This document shows positions 43,014 to 53,645 of a stretch of DNA of 64,000 nucleotides, in pieces. Every line of letters starts with the position of its first letter. Position 1 is the first letter of the stretch. The notes under the pieces were generated by a model. The model was not told the origin of the DNA and did no database searches. It saw only the letters and a program-made list of their open reading frames with translations. The translations under genes were made by a program, and so were the position numbers. The stretch is from assembly GCA_023053685.1 (NCBI GenBank), contig JALIGW010000002.1:170963430-171027429 (forward strand), in the 5' to 3' direction. The stretch is from Diadophis punctatus similis. Its lineage: Eukaryota > Chordata > Lepidosauria > Squamata > Dipsadidae.

Positions 43014-44717
43014 ATGGCTAGAGGGATGCCTTCCGCCTCCTCCAAGCCGGGGGGAAAGAGGAAGCACAAAACTAATAGGCCCAATGATGATGAGGCAGCA
43101 GCCTCTTCATCTCAGACAGGCAGGACAGAGCCTACTAGGGAAGAGCAGCGCAGGGACCGCGCCCTGCAGAAGATACACAACAAGGCAGCCAAGACAGGGG
43201 CATCCCAGACATCTGCCCCCCAACCAGCAATGGCCCAAGGCCTAGAGGCCACTACCCTCCCCCAAGTTTCATCCCTTTGGGGCCCTGGGGGACTGGGGAT
43301 GCCATCTGCTGCCCCACAGGCTGCTGCAGGCCAGGAGGACAACCTAGTTCCCCAAATGCCTACACCACAGGACCAGGAGATGCCTCAGCTGCCTCTTCCT
43401 CCAGCTGTGGTTCCGGGGATTGAGCCTTCAACTCAGCTAGGCCCAGCTCAGGTCCCGCCAGCTCTCCCCTTTGATCCCGCACTAATTCAACAATGGATCG
43501 CCTCAGCGGTACAAACCAGCATCACCGCAAATCTCCAAACTCTGGCGGCTTCCCTACCGCCCTTGGGCTCTGGGACTTCCTCTCCTCAACTGAATCCCCA
43601 ACCGGGAACCAGCGCTGATTTCCTGGCGGCGGATCAGTTGTCCAACATTTCGGAGGAGGAGAATCTCGATGATTTCCAGGTAGATCAGATGGACACCATG
43701 GGTGAACTTTCAGACGATGAAGCCGCTGGTCCCTCTCAGCCCCAGTCGGCTGCTCTCTTTTCGCCTGGACTGTTCAAGTCCTTGTTAAGCAAGGCCAGGG
43801 CGGCCGCTGGCCTCTCGGCCCCCGCCAATCCGGTGCCCTTACTAAATACCCCTTTGGGGCCCATTTTTTCTTCGGTCACTCCAGAACCGGATTCAGTCCC
43901 GGCCCCTTCCCTATTCATAGATACAGTAAGAAATCAGTGGGCCGCTCCGGCAACAGGGACTAACCCTTCCACCCTCGAACGCCAGTTCTTTAGCGTGGCC
44001 TCTGAACTGGGGAACATTCTTGAGGTTCCTGTGGTAGACCCCCCAGTCTTGGCACTGCACGCCCAGACCACTCTTCCCAGTGAATCGGAGGAGAATCTCA
44101 AGCCTGAAGATCGGAAAACAGAACAGGCGTTAGTACGCGCGCACCAGGCGGCGGCCTGGGCCATCAAGGCGGCGTCCACTTCCTCCTTCTTCACTAGAGT
44201 GGCTCTCCTTTGGGTGAAACAATTACAGGACCTCATTCCTGAGACCAACATAAGGGCACATCAAGACCTTAGCAAAATTTTTGCTACCTGTCAATTTCTT
44301 GCTGACTCCACGCTGTATACATCCAAATTTTCATCAAAGGCAATGGCATCTACCATCGTAGCCAGACGCATGCTTTGGCTCAAGCAGTGGCCCGTGGAGA
44401 CACGCCACAAATGGCGCCTAGCGTCTAAGCCCCTCAAGGGGAGACAACTTTTCGGGGACTCTCTGGACCCCTTTCTCATCGAATCAAAGGACAAAAAGAA
44501 GATTCTACCATCACTATCTCGCAGAGGTCTTCCTCGTCAGACTCCCTACTCCCGACGGCCCTTTCGTCACACTGACCAGGGATCCAGTTTTCCCCGGTCC
44601 CCAGGTCAGTATTCGGGGAGGTTCCGTTCCAATCAGAACAGGGCCGGTAGGGGAAGACAATTCAGGAAGCAATTTCGTGGGGGCGCCGGTGGGCGCCCCG
44701 CCAAGCGAGGCAAGTAG
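43014..44717 (+). CDS. gag: DIRS gag, copy 3
   Basis: 567 codons from ATG at 43014 (CACCATGGC, a good Kozak context). Basic N-terminus KPGGKRKHKTNRPNDDEAAA with an EEQRRDRALQKIHNKAAK helix, a Pro/Gln-rich linker, then the same core blocks as copy 2 (DPALIQQWIASAVQTSITAN, LFKSLLSKARAAAG, RAHQAAAWAIKAASTSSFF) and the Arg/Gly-rich C-terminus. Nearly identical to copy 1 apart from the copy 1 frameshift. Intact. Confidence 0.9.
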   Translation: MARGMPSASSKPGGKRKHKTNRPNDDEAAASSSQTGRTEPTREEQRRDRALQKIHNKAAKTGASQTSAPQPAMAQGLEATTLPQVSSLWGPGGLGMPSAAPQAAAGQEDNLVPQMPTPQDQEMPQLPLPPAVVPGIEPSTQLGPAQVPPALPFDPALIQQWIASAVQTSITANLQTLAASLPPLGSGTSSPQLNPQPGTSADFLAADQLSNISEEENLDDFQVDQMDTMGELSDDEAAGPSQPQSAALFSPGLFKSLLSKARAAAGLSAPANPVPLLNTPLGPIFSSVTPEPDSVPAPSLFIDTVRNQWAAPATGTNPSTLERQFFSVASELGNILEVPVVDPPVLALHAQTTLPSESEENLKPEDRKTEQALVRAHQAAAWAIKAASTSSFFTRVALLWVKQLQDLIPETNIRAHQDLSKIFATCQFLADSTLYTSKFSSKAMASTIVARRMLWLKQWPVETRHKWRLASKPLKGRQLFGDSLDPFLIESKDKKKILPSLSRRGLPRQTPYSRRPFRHTDQGSSFPRSPGQYSGRFRSNQNRAGRGRQFRKQFRGGAGGRPAKRGK

Positions 44718-46608
44718 TTTCTCCCCCACAGACGCCCCTATTGGAGGGCGTCTGAAGCACTTTGCTGATTGCTGGGAAACGACAACACATGATTCTTGGG
44801 TCCTCAACACAATTCGATATGGTTTGTCTCTGGAGTTTCTCTCCATCCCCCCCCGGAACCTTCCTCAGGTGTCCCACGGCCAGGAATCCCGCTAAACGGG
44901 CTCTCATGGCCGAGGCGGTCCAACACCTGCTGGATATTAAGGCCATTCAGCGGGTGCCCTCGGATGAACAATTTCAGGGATTTTATTCCATCCTTTTCGT
45001 GGTGCCTAAGGCTTCAGGGGGCTGGAGGGCAATTTTAGACCTCAAACGTCTAAACCATTTTATAGTTTAAAAAAAATTCCGGATGCATTCCCTAAAATCT
45101 ATCCTAGCTAGCATCCGGCCTGGAGACTTCATGGCTTCTCTGGATTTGACTGAGGCTTACCTGCACATTCCAATAGCACGTCACCACCGCAGGTACCTTA
45201 GATTCTGCTACGCAGATCAGCATTTCCAATATAGGGTTCTCCCCTTTGGTCTCTCTTCCGCTCCCAGAGTTTTACGAAGGTCCTGTCCGTCTTGGCGGGT
45301 CACCTTCGGGCTCTCCCAATCAGAGTCCAATGCTATTTGGACGACATTTTAGTGCATGCTTCCTCCGAAGCAGCGGCACAGCAACACCTTCACACTGTCA
45401 CCCAGGTCTTAACTGCCCATGGGTTCTCCATTAACCTCGCTAAAAGTCATTTGTCCCCTTCAACGTCTATTCTCCACTTAGGTTCCGTTATTGACTCCTC
45501 AGCAGGCAGAGTATTCATATCCCGGGAACGACAGGATAGTCTTAGGGGTTTGGCTGCTCAGGTTCAGGGAGCGGTATCCTCCCCCCTCCTCACCTTATCT
45601 TCCCTATTGGGCAAAATGGTTTCCTGCATCTCCATTGTACCATGGGCTAGGTTGCACGCCCGGGAATTGCAGTGGTTCCTTCTCCCCTTTCAGAAGGCGC
45701 ACCTCGGATCATCCCTTCACAAGGTCCGTTTGCCTCCCTCGGTTCGCCGATCCCTCACCTGGTGGTGATCTCCCGCTCTCAACAAAGGTACCCTGTTCTT
45801 CCCTCAGCCTCAAATCACAGTGACAACAGACGCCAGTCTGTCAGGATGGGGCGCACATTGCAAGGGCGCCACAGCACAAGGTCTATGGACAGCAGTACAA
45901 GCCAGGTGCTCCATCAACTGGCTCGAGCTGCACGCCGCCTTCCTCGCACTGAAACATTTCCATCGTATGATAACGGGGTCCAACGTTCTCCTTTTAACGG
46001 ACAACATTACCACCAAGGCGCATGTCAACCGCCAGGGGGGAACCCGTTCCCGGACCCTGATGGACGAGGCGAGGAAGATCGGCCTCTGGGCGGAACGTCA
46101 CCTCTTGTCCCTGACATCGGAGCATATTTCTGGAATAGCCAATGTCCAGGCAGACTGGTTGAGTCGGTCAACGGTGGATCAGGCCGAGTGGCGCCTGGAC
46201 CCGTCAGTGTTCCAGTCGGTCGTGAACAGATTCGGCACCCCTCTTGTGGACCTCTTCGCGACTCCGGAGAACTCTCACTTACGGAGATTCTACACCAGAT
46301 ACCAGACGCAGGGGTCGGAGGGGACCAACGCCCTGATCTGTCGGTGGCCCAGGGGCCTTCTCTACGCCTTTCCTCCCCTTCCCATCCTACCTCTGGTCCT
46401 CCGGAAGCTGATCCAGGAGGAAGCGGAGCTAATCTTAATTGCTCCGTATTGGCCGCGACAGCCCTGGTTTGCCGAACTCGTGGATCTCTCCGTGATGGAC
46501 CACTGGAGGCTACCTCCCATACCGACCCTCCTCAGCCAAGGGACACTCTTCCACCCGGACCCCAGGTGGTGTCAACTGACCGCCTGGCGCTTGAGCGGAG
46601 CGGCTTGA
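44677..46608 (+). pseudogene. DIRS RT / RNase H / methyltransferase-like frame, copy 3, disabled
   Basis: Aligned to copy 1 it has four lesions: one extra C in the C-run at 44847-44854, a TAA at 45068-45070 where copy 1 has a Tyr codon, one T lost from the T-run near 45270-45273 just after motif B, and a TGA at 45766-45768 where copy 1 has CGA. The last is typical CpG decay. YLDD and the RNase H and methyltransferase-like motifs are still readable in pieces, and the segment 45820-46608 is open. It cannot make a full RT. Confidence 0.9.
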
Positions 46609-47666
46609 GGCGTCAACTTTACGATCCAGATGTAATCTTCTACATCCAGGCCTCTCGCCGGCCATCCACTAACCGCATCTACTCGGCGACTTGGCAGGCC
46701 TTCTGCTCTTGGTGCTCATCTCAACGTATCTCCCCTCTCAACGTTCCCCTACCTATGGTTCTACGATTTCTGAAACAGGGTCTGGATAAAGGTCTCTCTC
46801 CCAACACCCTACGCCGTCAACTGGCGGCTTTGTCTTCGGTCCTGTCATGCGGTCACTGGGACTCCTTGTCCCACATTCCGACCGTCCGTCGGTTCTTGAA
46901 GGGGGTCACCAACTGCCACCCTCCAGCGATCCACAGGTACCCCTCCTGGGACCTGCCTCAAGTGCTCCAATCGTTGACAGAACCCCCGTACGAGCCGTTG
47001 CGGGAAGCCTCCCTACGGCATCTCTCCCTCAAGGTCGCATTTCTCCTCGCCATCACTTCGGCTCCCAGGATTTCTGAGCTCGCGGCGCTCTCGGTCAGGG
47101 ACGATCTCTGCATATTTCACGCTGACAGAGTCGTTCTCCGTCTGGACCCGGCATTCATCCCGAAGGTCAACTCCCCGTTTCACCGCGCTCAGGAGCTCAT
47201 CCTGCCATCCTTCTACCCCTATCCGTCCCACCCTTCCGAACGCATTTGGCACACCTTGGACGTCCGCCGGGCCCTGTGCATCTACATCAGCCGCACACGT
47301 CCTTTCCGCCGGACAGAGGCGCTACTGGTTACCTTCTTACCTCAATCAAAGGGTCTCAAGGCGTCGTCCGCAACGGTAGGCCGTTGGATCAGAGGGGCGA
47401 TTGCAAAGGCCTACGACAGGGCGTCCCTCCAGAGGCCCGCAGGCATCACAGCACACTCTACTCGGAGCGCTGCCACTTCAGCCGCGTGGGCGACTCAGTG
47501 CCCACTGGAAGATCTCTGTAGGGCAGCGACCTGGGCCTCACCTACTCCGTTTATCCGACACTACAGGATCGACAAATACGCTTCAGCTGACGCGGCCTTC
47601 GGACGAAGGGTACTGCAAAGAGTTCTCAACAACAACGCACACTCATCCTGTCCCTCCCATGGGTAA
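45672..47666 (+). CDS. DIRS tyrosine recombinase, copy 3
   Basis: Open for about 664 codons after a TAG that destroys the upstream ATG-GGC context seen in copy 1 (ATGGGCTAG at about 45645). The listed head is GTG, so the true start must lie downstream. The domain has QLYDPDVIFYIQASRRPS, SPNTLRRQLAALSSVLS, box I SAPRISEL (Pro replaces the Arg before the catalytic Arg), HSTRSAATS and RHYRID with Tyr 631. Core residues are retained. It remains open although the overlapping RT frame is broken. Confidence 0.85.
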   Translation: MVPSPLSEGAPRIIPSQGPFASLGSPIPHLVVISRSQQRYPVLPSASNHSDNRRQSVRMGRTLQGRHSTRSMDSSTSQVLHQLARAARRLPRTETFPSYDNGVQRSPFNGQHYHQGACQPPGGNPFPDPDGRGEEDRPLGGTSPLVPDIGAYFWNSQCPGRLVESVNGGSGRVAPGPVSVPVGREQIRHPSCGPLRDSGELSLTEILHQIPDAGVGGDQRPDLSVAQGPSLRLSSPSHPTSGPPEADPGGSGANLNCSVLAATALVCRTRGSLRDGPLEATSHTDPPQPRDTLPPGPQVVSTDRLALERSGLRRQLYDPDVIFYIQASRRPSTNRIYSATWQAFCSWCSSQRISPLNVPLPMVLRFLKQGLDKGLSPNTLRRQLAALSSVLSCGHWDSLSHIPTVRRFLKGVTNCHPPAIHRYPSWDLPQVLQSLTEPPYEPLREASLRHLSLKVAFLLAITSAPRISELAALSVRDDLCIFHADRVVLRLDPAFIPKVNSPFHRAQELILPSFYPYPSHPSERIWHTLDVRRALCIYISRTRPFRRTEALLVTFLPQSKGLKASSATVGRWIRGAIAKAYDRASLQRPAGITAHSTRSAATSAAWATQCPLEDLCRAATWASPTPFIRHYRIDKYASADAAFGRRVLQRVLNNNAHSSCPSHG

Positions 47667-47682
47667 TACTGCTTTGGTATGT

Positions 47683-47772
47683 CCCATCCTGACTGCTGGC
47701 TCCTCATAGGATGGAGAATGAGCGTTGACTTACCTGATACGCTCTTTCTCATCAGGAGGAGCCAGCAGTCAG
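47683..47772 (+). repeat. Internal complementary region (ICR), DIRS copy 3
   Basis: The reverse complement of this copy's right-end/left-end junction. It contains CTCATAGGATGG, matching the copy-specific left end CCATCCTATGAG, and GAGCGTTGACTTACC, matching its right end. Confidence 0.92.
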
Positions 47773-48029
47773 CTCCCTCCCTGTTACTGTTTCGGGGAGC
47801 ATCAGATTTCGTCCCTGTTGGACGTTGGTTCCATGGGTCAGTGCCAGTTTCTTCCTGTTCTTAAGCACTGATTTCTATATATTTCAAAAAAAAAAAAAAA
47901 GGAGCCGACACAGTCTTTGAGGAGCATTGCCTTTTATTTCGACACTTACGAACCAGTCTACAAACAGTTGGGATGATGCGTCCCTTGGAATTAGGGTCTT
48001 CGCCACATCGAGTCTTCCCTTCGGATTCG

Positions 48030-48176
48030 TCAAAACTGGGTCTCAGAGGGCGGATCCAGGGGTTTTAAAGAAAAAAAGTGACTCGTCCTCAACTGCTGGT
48101 AGGCGGAGACAACCCATCCTGACTGCTGGCTCCTCCTGATGAGAAAGAGCGTATCAGGTAAGTCAACGCTCATTTT
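48030..48176 (+). repeat. Right inverted terminal repeat and extension, DIRS copy 3
   Basis: 48030-48135 complements the left ITR with one indel. The extension runs to ACGCTCA at 48172, followed by TTTT and the flanking GTT. The upstream A-run is at about 47886-47900. Confidence 0.9.
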
Positions 48177-50159
48177 GTTAAAAAGCCTGCGGGTCAAAAT
48201 TTGGGAAAGTATTGGTTTGGGAAAGTCTTACTACAGATCTAATACAAGATATATTAACCGATTAAGTCCTTCCAAGTTCTGGTCCATTTTAAGACTCAGG
48301 CTGAGTTTTATTCAACATTTTGCAATCTCCAGTGGCCAAGATCAAATAAATCACATTATGACTTCATATGTTATGTGAACTAGATCAAAAAGTCTTAGGC
48401 TGCAGTCCAAATTCACTGGGACTTACTGGCTTACTTTTCTGTAGGAAAAGGATTCTGTAGGATTGCTTTGCTAAGTAGTTATTGGTGAGGCCATTAGTCA
48501 CCAGAGAAGAAATCTGTTTAAAATAGTTCCAGAGGGATGCTCACAAGAAGCCATTGAACATAGATTAATTAATGGTGTCAGTGTGCTGTTGCTTCTTTCC
48601 TGTATAATCTAGTTTTGTAGGAAGAAAGTAATAAACATCCAACAAGAAAACCCAAGGGAGGCCAGAGCTTGAAAATACAAATAGTGGTTTGCCCTAGAAT
48701 CCAGAGTCTCCAAAGGAGGCTCTTTAAAACGGACAACTGACTCAAGAAACTTGAGGAGCTAAATACACATAAAATAAACCACAGTAGTGCTGATGAAGGA
48801 AAAACCATTAAGTCCTGTGAGGTTTCTTTGATGGTAATAAAATAACTGGGCCACAGATTCAGCAAAAGATTTATAGTAGCTATGTTGGAAATTCTAATAC
48901 AGGGATTTAACAAGCAGGCTGTCCTGATAGTTTTTTCCTTAAAAATTCACTTAATCAGGGATTGTATGATACAATACCATGATGCTATATATTAAGGTGG
49001 TATCCTTTCATATTTGATAAATTATGATCCTGTAATTAGAAGGATACAGGGAAATGGAGACATTACAAGTTACACACAGGAGTTAGTTATCAAGTGATGT
49101 AAAAAGGCTCTGTGACTATTGGACATTATCTTGAAAGTTCATTGTTTAAACAAATCAATTTGGCTAACTTTTTGGGTCAATCTTGGAACATAATCAAAGG
49201 CCTTCACAACTTCTATAATAATACTCAGCTGCCTGTTCCAAGGCTTGGAAAACTTGTTATGATATCAGAAAAACTAATAACTCGGTAATAACTTGAGGGT
49301 AAAGATAGCTAAGTATCTTTAGATGTTTGAGTGCATGGATTATCTTGTATCTACAGAACCATTTGCTTACTGTATTATTGCATATGTATGGAATGTAAGT
49401 TCTGTACCAACCACTTTTAAAACCATGCTTATATAATTCTGATTTTGATGTGATAAAACTTTCGTTTCTGTAATTTGTATAAATTATACATATTGTACAA
49501 CTCCACATACCTGTAATTTATGTTGCAGCATTACTTGCGTTTACAATGTGGTTATGGAAAGTAATTAGTTATTTTCCTACTCTTCCATATCTAGGATTTT
49601 TAAAAATAATCAATCTGACAAGATTTCACCTCATACGTAATTGCAATCATATTCAAAGCCATAAGGATCAATAACAATATCTCCTTAAAAATGAAAAGGG
49701 TGATTTTCAGGGAGCTGAATTCTCCACTTAAACCATGTTTAGTTTCTTTGCTGCATTGCAATAGAATCACCACTTGGACCACTGTAACGAGTCTGAATAT
49801 ATTGGCTGATCTTCTTTTAAAATTTATTTGTGGTTGAAATGTCCCCAAACTTAGCCGGTTTATTTAGTGTGCTATATCCATAACTGTCACTGGTTCTCTT
49901 ATACAATATATTTCAGATTTTTAAGATGTGAGTTCCCTTCTCAATGTACTATATATTTTGGTACTCACAGTAGAGGCTTCCACACACTCAGTCTCCTTTC
50001 AGAAAGATACAGAAATGCTACCTGCCTGTATTTGATGCTTTACATTGGAATCTGGGCCAAAATAAAAGGTTGTTATATTGCTGAAGGCACAGTAAGAGAC
50101 ATTTTGGGATAGGCCACGCCATTTTTACATCTAGGTATTACTTTTGTAGGAGAAATTAG

Positions 50160-50186
50160 TATATCTAATATATATATATTAGATAT
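50160..50186. repeat. AT-rich palindrome
   Basis: TATCTAATATATATATATTAGATA-type dyad, perfect or nearly so and able to extrude as a cruciform. Probably a diverged TA microsatellite. Confidence 0.7.
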
Positions 50187-50624
50187 ATATTAATATATCT
50201 CTAGTTAGCTCCTTGGCTGAGTACAGCTGTGTCTTTTGGTAGGAATGGGATAATGCATCTTTAGCCAGCTTTAATTATGGGATATTTATTACTTGGAGAA
50301 AAAGAATTAAATCTTGATTAGATCGCTTTTTTTTCATGAGCAGGTTAATTCCTGATCAGTCTGTGTTATTGGTATCAAAGGATTAGAGACATTGTGTTTA
50401 GCATATTTATCTTAGGTTTTCCTTTATTCAGATGGGAGGAATGACAAAGACATTCCACATGTAGATTAATTGTCTGAAATGTAGTTTAGGATATCACACA
50501 CACAGTGAAACCTATATGTACATGCCTCTTCTAATTAATTTTAGCACACTTTTGGTCCTTAGTTGTATCTGAACATCTATCATTGGTAGTCCATTAGTGA
50601 TTGTATTTCATGATTTGTATACAT

Positions 50625-50980
50625 TCACATTGCTAGGCAAGGTAGTTATTAAGTGAGTTTTGTCCCATTTATAGCCATTTTTGCCACAATTAAGTGACTC
50701 ACCACAGTAGTTAAGTGAATTATGTGGTTGTTAAGCAAATCTGGTTACACCCCACCCCTTTGCCTTTACTTGTCAGAAAATCGCAAAATGTGATCCCTGC
50801 AACACTACAACTGTCATAAATATGAACCAGATGTCAAGCATCTAAATTTTGATTACGTGACCATGGGAATGCTGCAACAATCATAAGTGTGAAAAACAGT
50901 CATAAATCACTTTTGTCAGTGCCATTGTAACTTCAAACGGCCACTAAACAATGGTTGTAAGTCAAGGACTATACCTGTAC
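50625..50980. mobile_element. MITE family B, copy with intact right end
   Basis: Phrases TTATTAAGTGAGTTTTGTCC, GTGACCATGGGAATGCTGCA and GTGAAAAACAGTCATAAATC lead to the end GTAAGTCAAGGACTATACCTG, the complement of the family's left end. The left end is diverged. Confidence 0.7.
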
Positions 50981-51639
50981 AGTATACAATTTGCTTTGAA
51001 GTCATAACTGCTCAGGTGACTGCATACTGAACCAGCTGAAGTGTGGTTGGTCTTCTAAGGCAGCCCATCTAGAACAAATTGCAGCAATCCAGGAAAAAAG
51101 TGACAAAGTCACATATGGTTATGTACAACACCACCTGATCCAGAAATGGTCCCAATGGGCACATAAGATGCAGTTGTGCAAAGGTCCTTTTGGTCTTGGA
51201 CTTGAGTAGTTGAAAGTTCAGAAGAACCTCAAGTTGCCAACAGCTCAGTACAGGGAATATGACCCTGTTCAGAGCTAAAGGCTGAATATATCTGGATTGC
51301 AGCCATTCCATCTTGCTAAGGATTCATCTGAACCTTTATTTTCCTGCCCAGAACATAATAGTTTTCAGTTGGTAGGAAAGGACCTATATGTGTCTATCTC
51401 TCTGCTTTTGAATGAATCCCTGGCTATTTCTAGAAAGCACGAAATGGAAGAAAGAATGGCATTTATTCACAGCCAGCCAGCTGAGATGCCAAATAAGTGC
51501 AAACACAGAATCCATATCTTCCCAAAGGAGAGATCCTCTCTGTCATATACACAGAGAGATATCCAGATCCTCTGTTTGGTAGATGGAAAAGTTTGGGCAT
51601 ACATCACAGGACTCAGGTTGAGAAAAGAAGAGGGGGGCC

Positions 51640-53645
51640 AGGCCTGCGACCTGGTTAGGCCACCCGTTACAGATCTGATGAAGCAGCAATACTTATCGGC
51701 GGCTTGAAGGTGTGCTATTTAGCCCTTCCTTGGCCTCTGTCGGACCCCTTCCCCACTTGCTCTGCAACTGGGCGGGGTCCCTTCCTCGCTTGGCAGCCGG
51801 TTTCTATTCAGAAACGCCGGGCCTCCCACTGAGTTCGAGACTCACCCTCGGTCGCCTCGCAGTGATACCTACTTGTGACCCTCAGCTGCATTAACATTAA
51901 GGCCCTGGGCTGTCGCACCATCTCTGCGGGAGGAGGGGTCCCTGGCTGCTGCCATGCTCCTTTCTCCATTAGCGCAGGAGCAGCAGCTTTTTTGCGTCTG
52001 TCTGCCTTATTCTGTGATATCATCAGCAGCTCACCAGGTTTGCCTCCATCGGTCCTCCTGTTGAGGTTTTGGCACTGAGCAGGCCTGTGCTTCCCGGTCC
52101 AATCCGCCTACTGTACGGACCCAGATTTGCCTGATATCTCAGCCACGCTAGGCATTTGGCACCCATTAATTTCATTTGATTTTTCCTCCTTTAGGGTGAA
52201 TAAAGACGCTGCGTTGTCTTCCCATTGTAGGGGGTCTTGGTTCTTCCCCCCATCCCCCGCTTTAGAGAGGGCGCCCAGAAATATGGCTCAGCCCAGGCCT
52301 GCCAGTCTGGTGGCTATGAAAAAACTTAAAATTATGGGCCCGGGCCCCACAAAGGCTTCTAAGGCTGATTTGAAGGCGGATCTCAAACGCCAAAGGGTGT
52401 TAGAAAAGGAGTTTGCAAAGGCAGAAGAGGCCTCAGAGCGGCACTCCTCAGCAGGGCATCGAAGGGTGCTTGAGGAGGCTTCTGGCCGGCCGCCTTTGGT
52501 TGATTCACAGCTGCTCCTGCCCCGGGGGCTTCCAGCTGCTCAATCCGAGCAGGTCATGGACAACGGCGCAGCTTCCCAAGGGGCGCGGCCCACTTCTGAT
52601 CTTCTGGAAGTCCTGGATTCTTGGCCTGCCCAGAACGTATCAGCTTCCGGCAGTGGTTGCAGTGCCTCCCCTCAGCCACCTTTACTCCTACCACGGCGGG
52701 GCTCCGCCAGGAGGGGGTTTTGGACCAAGACATCCCCCCTTCTGTTAAGGCTTGGCTGACTGCGGCCATCAAGGAGGGTGTTGCTGCTGAACTGTATCAG
52801 CAACCTGTTGCCCCTACAGTTCTGCCAGCAGTGTATGAGGTCCCGTTAGGGCAAGCAGAAGGGGTATGGTGGTTATGAAGGGGCCTATTCCAGTCAGTCG
52901 GATGCCAGCCAGGTTTCCATTTCCGAGGGTGAGCTGCCGGGGGAGGAGGCTTATTTGTACCTGGATCCGGAACCCTCATCCACACCATCCTTCAAGTGCC
53001 TGTTTGACCCAGCCCTCTTTAGGCAGCTCATGGCCAAGGCTTGGGCTACGGCCCGCCTGGGCTCTCCTTCTAATGACCTTCTGCAACCCCAGGGCCCTGG
53101 GGGACAGGAGGACTTCCTTTTTTCAGAACAGGAGGTGGCAACTGATGCCATCCCGATCCTAGCCGCCAGTGGAACTTCCCTGCCAGCTCTCAGCAGCCTA
53201 GCAGTACAGAGAACACCTGTTTCACTGCAGAATCCAACCTGCTCCAGTTGCCGCAGGTGGATGCGCCGGTGGCCTCCTTGACTACGAATTCCATCTTGCC
53301 TCCAGATGCCGATGATGCTTTGAAAACCGATGAGCGACGGGAAGAGATGACCCTGCGCAGGGCTCATCAAACCAACTCCTGGGCTATTCGGGCCACTACC
53401 ATGGCCTCTTTTTTCACCAGGGTGTTGTTGAGGTGGCTCCGCCAGCTACAGGACAGAATTCCTTTGGAGGACCTTTGGAGTCACCAGGACCTGTCCAAAA
53501 TTATTGCTGCAGCTGAGTTTATGGCGGACACCACCTTAGCTGCGGCCAAGTTTTCAGCCTGATCCATCGCTTCCTGCACGGTGGTTACTCTGGCTGCGCC
53601 ATTGGCACATGGACGCCAAGAACCTCTGGAAGTGTATTGGACAAT
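51640..53645 (+). mobile_element. Diverged, 3'-truncated DIRS-like copy (lineage Y)
   Basis: A GC-rich leader (about 51.7-52.28 kb) followed by a broken gag, ending abruptly at about 53645 where AT-rich DNA resumes. No RT, YR, ICR or terminal repeats are visible. Its gag is closer in its RAHQ...SFF core to the intact copies than is the 7-kb copy, but its N-terminus is different from both. Confidence 0.7.
52283..53642 (+). pseudogene. gag: Broken gag of a second diverged DIRS-like element
   Basis: From ATG 52283 (MAQPRPASLVAMKKLK) a basic Lys-rich N-terminus runs in one frame. PSVKAWLTAAIKEGVAAEL, in the next frame near 52740, aligns with LIQQWIASAVQTSITANLQ. The first frame returns near 52955 with CLFDPALFRQLMAKAWATAR (like LFKPLLSKARAAAG). 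From 53248 another frame gives LRRAHQTNSWAIRATTMASF, RQLQDRIP and SHQDLSKIIAAAEFMADTTL. After a stop at 53560-53562 a further frame has LWLRHWHMDAKNLWKC, matching LWLKQWPVETRHKWRL. At least three frameshifts and one stop; dead. Confidence 0.8.

Larger units (their letters stand above)
42088..48176 (+). mobile_element. DIRS-type retrotransposon, copy 3 (tandem to copy 2)
   Basis: A full-length element of about 6.1 kb, same subfamily as copy 1, starting at the very base where copy 2 ends. gag and YR are open, while RT/RNase H has two stops and two frameshifts. A GTT flanks the right end (48177-48179). Its ITRs agree apart from one T/A-run length difference, and its ICR carries its own left-end variant, so it inserted as a complete unit. 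Confidence 0.92.
48180..51639. other. Intronic/intergenic DNA with a MITE and AT palindrome
   Basis: AT-rich with no exon recognised. It contains an AT-rich palindrome at about 50160-50186 and a family B MITE at 50625-50980. The stretch 51040-51300 may be an old repeat related to the window's first 200 bases (both read ...GCA(A/G)TAATC/GCAGCAATCC-like phrases). A 136-codon frame at 51297-51707 has no recognisable relative. Confidence 0.45.

Noticed and set aside
47056..47079. Loss of the YR catalytic Arg in copy 3 (SAPRISEL versus SARRISEL)
   Set aside because: By alignment to the general YR box I pattern, the catalytic Arg is the one before ISEL, which copy 3 keeps. The Pro replaces the preceding residue.
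36098..48176. Copies 2 and 3 as a simple tandem duplication
   Set aside because: They belong to different subfamilies (leader, gag N-terminus, ITR and right-end variants), and copy 3 resembles the distant copy 1.
51297..51707. 136-codon frame
   Set aside because: No family resemblance, no splice context and atypical composition. It is probably chance next to the DIRS lineage Y leader.
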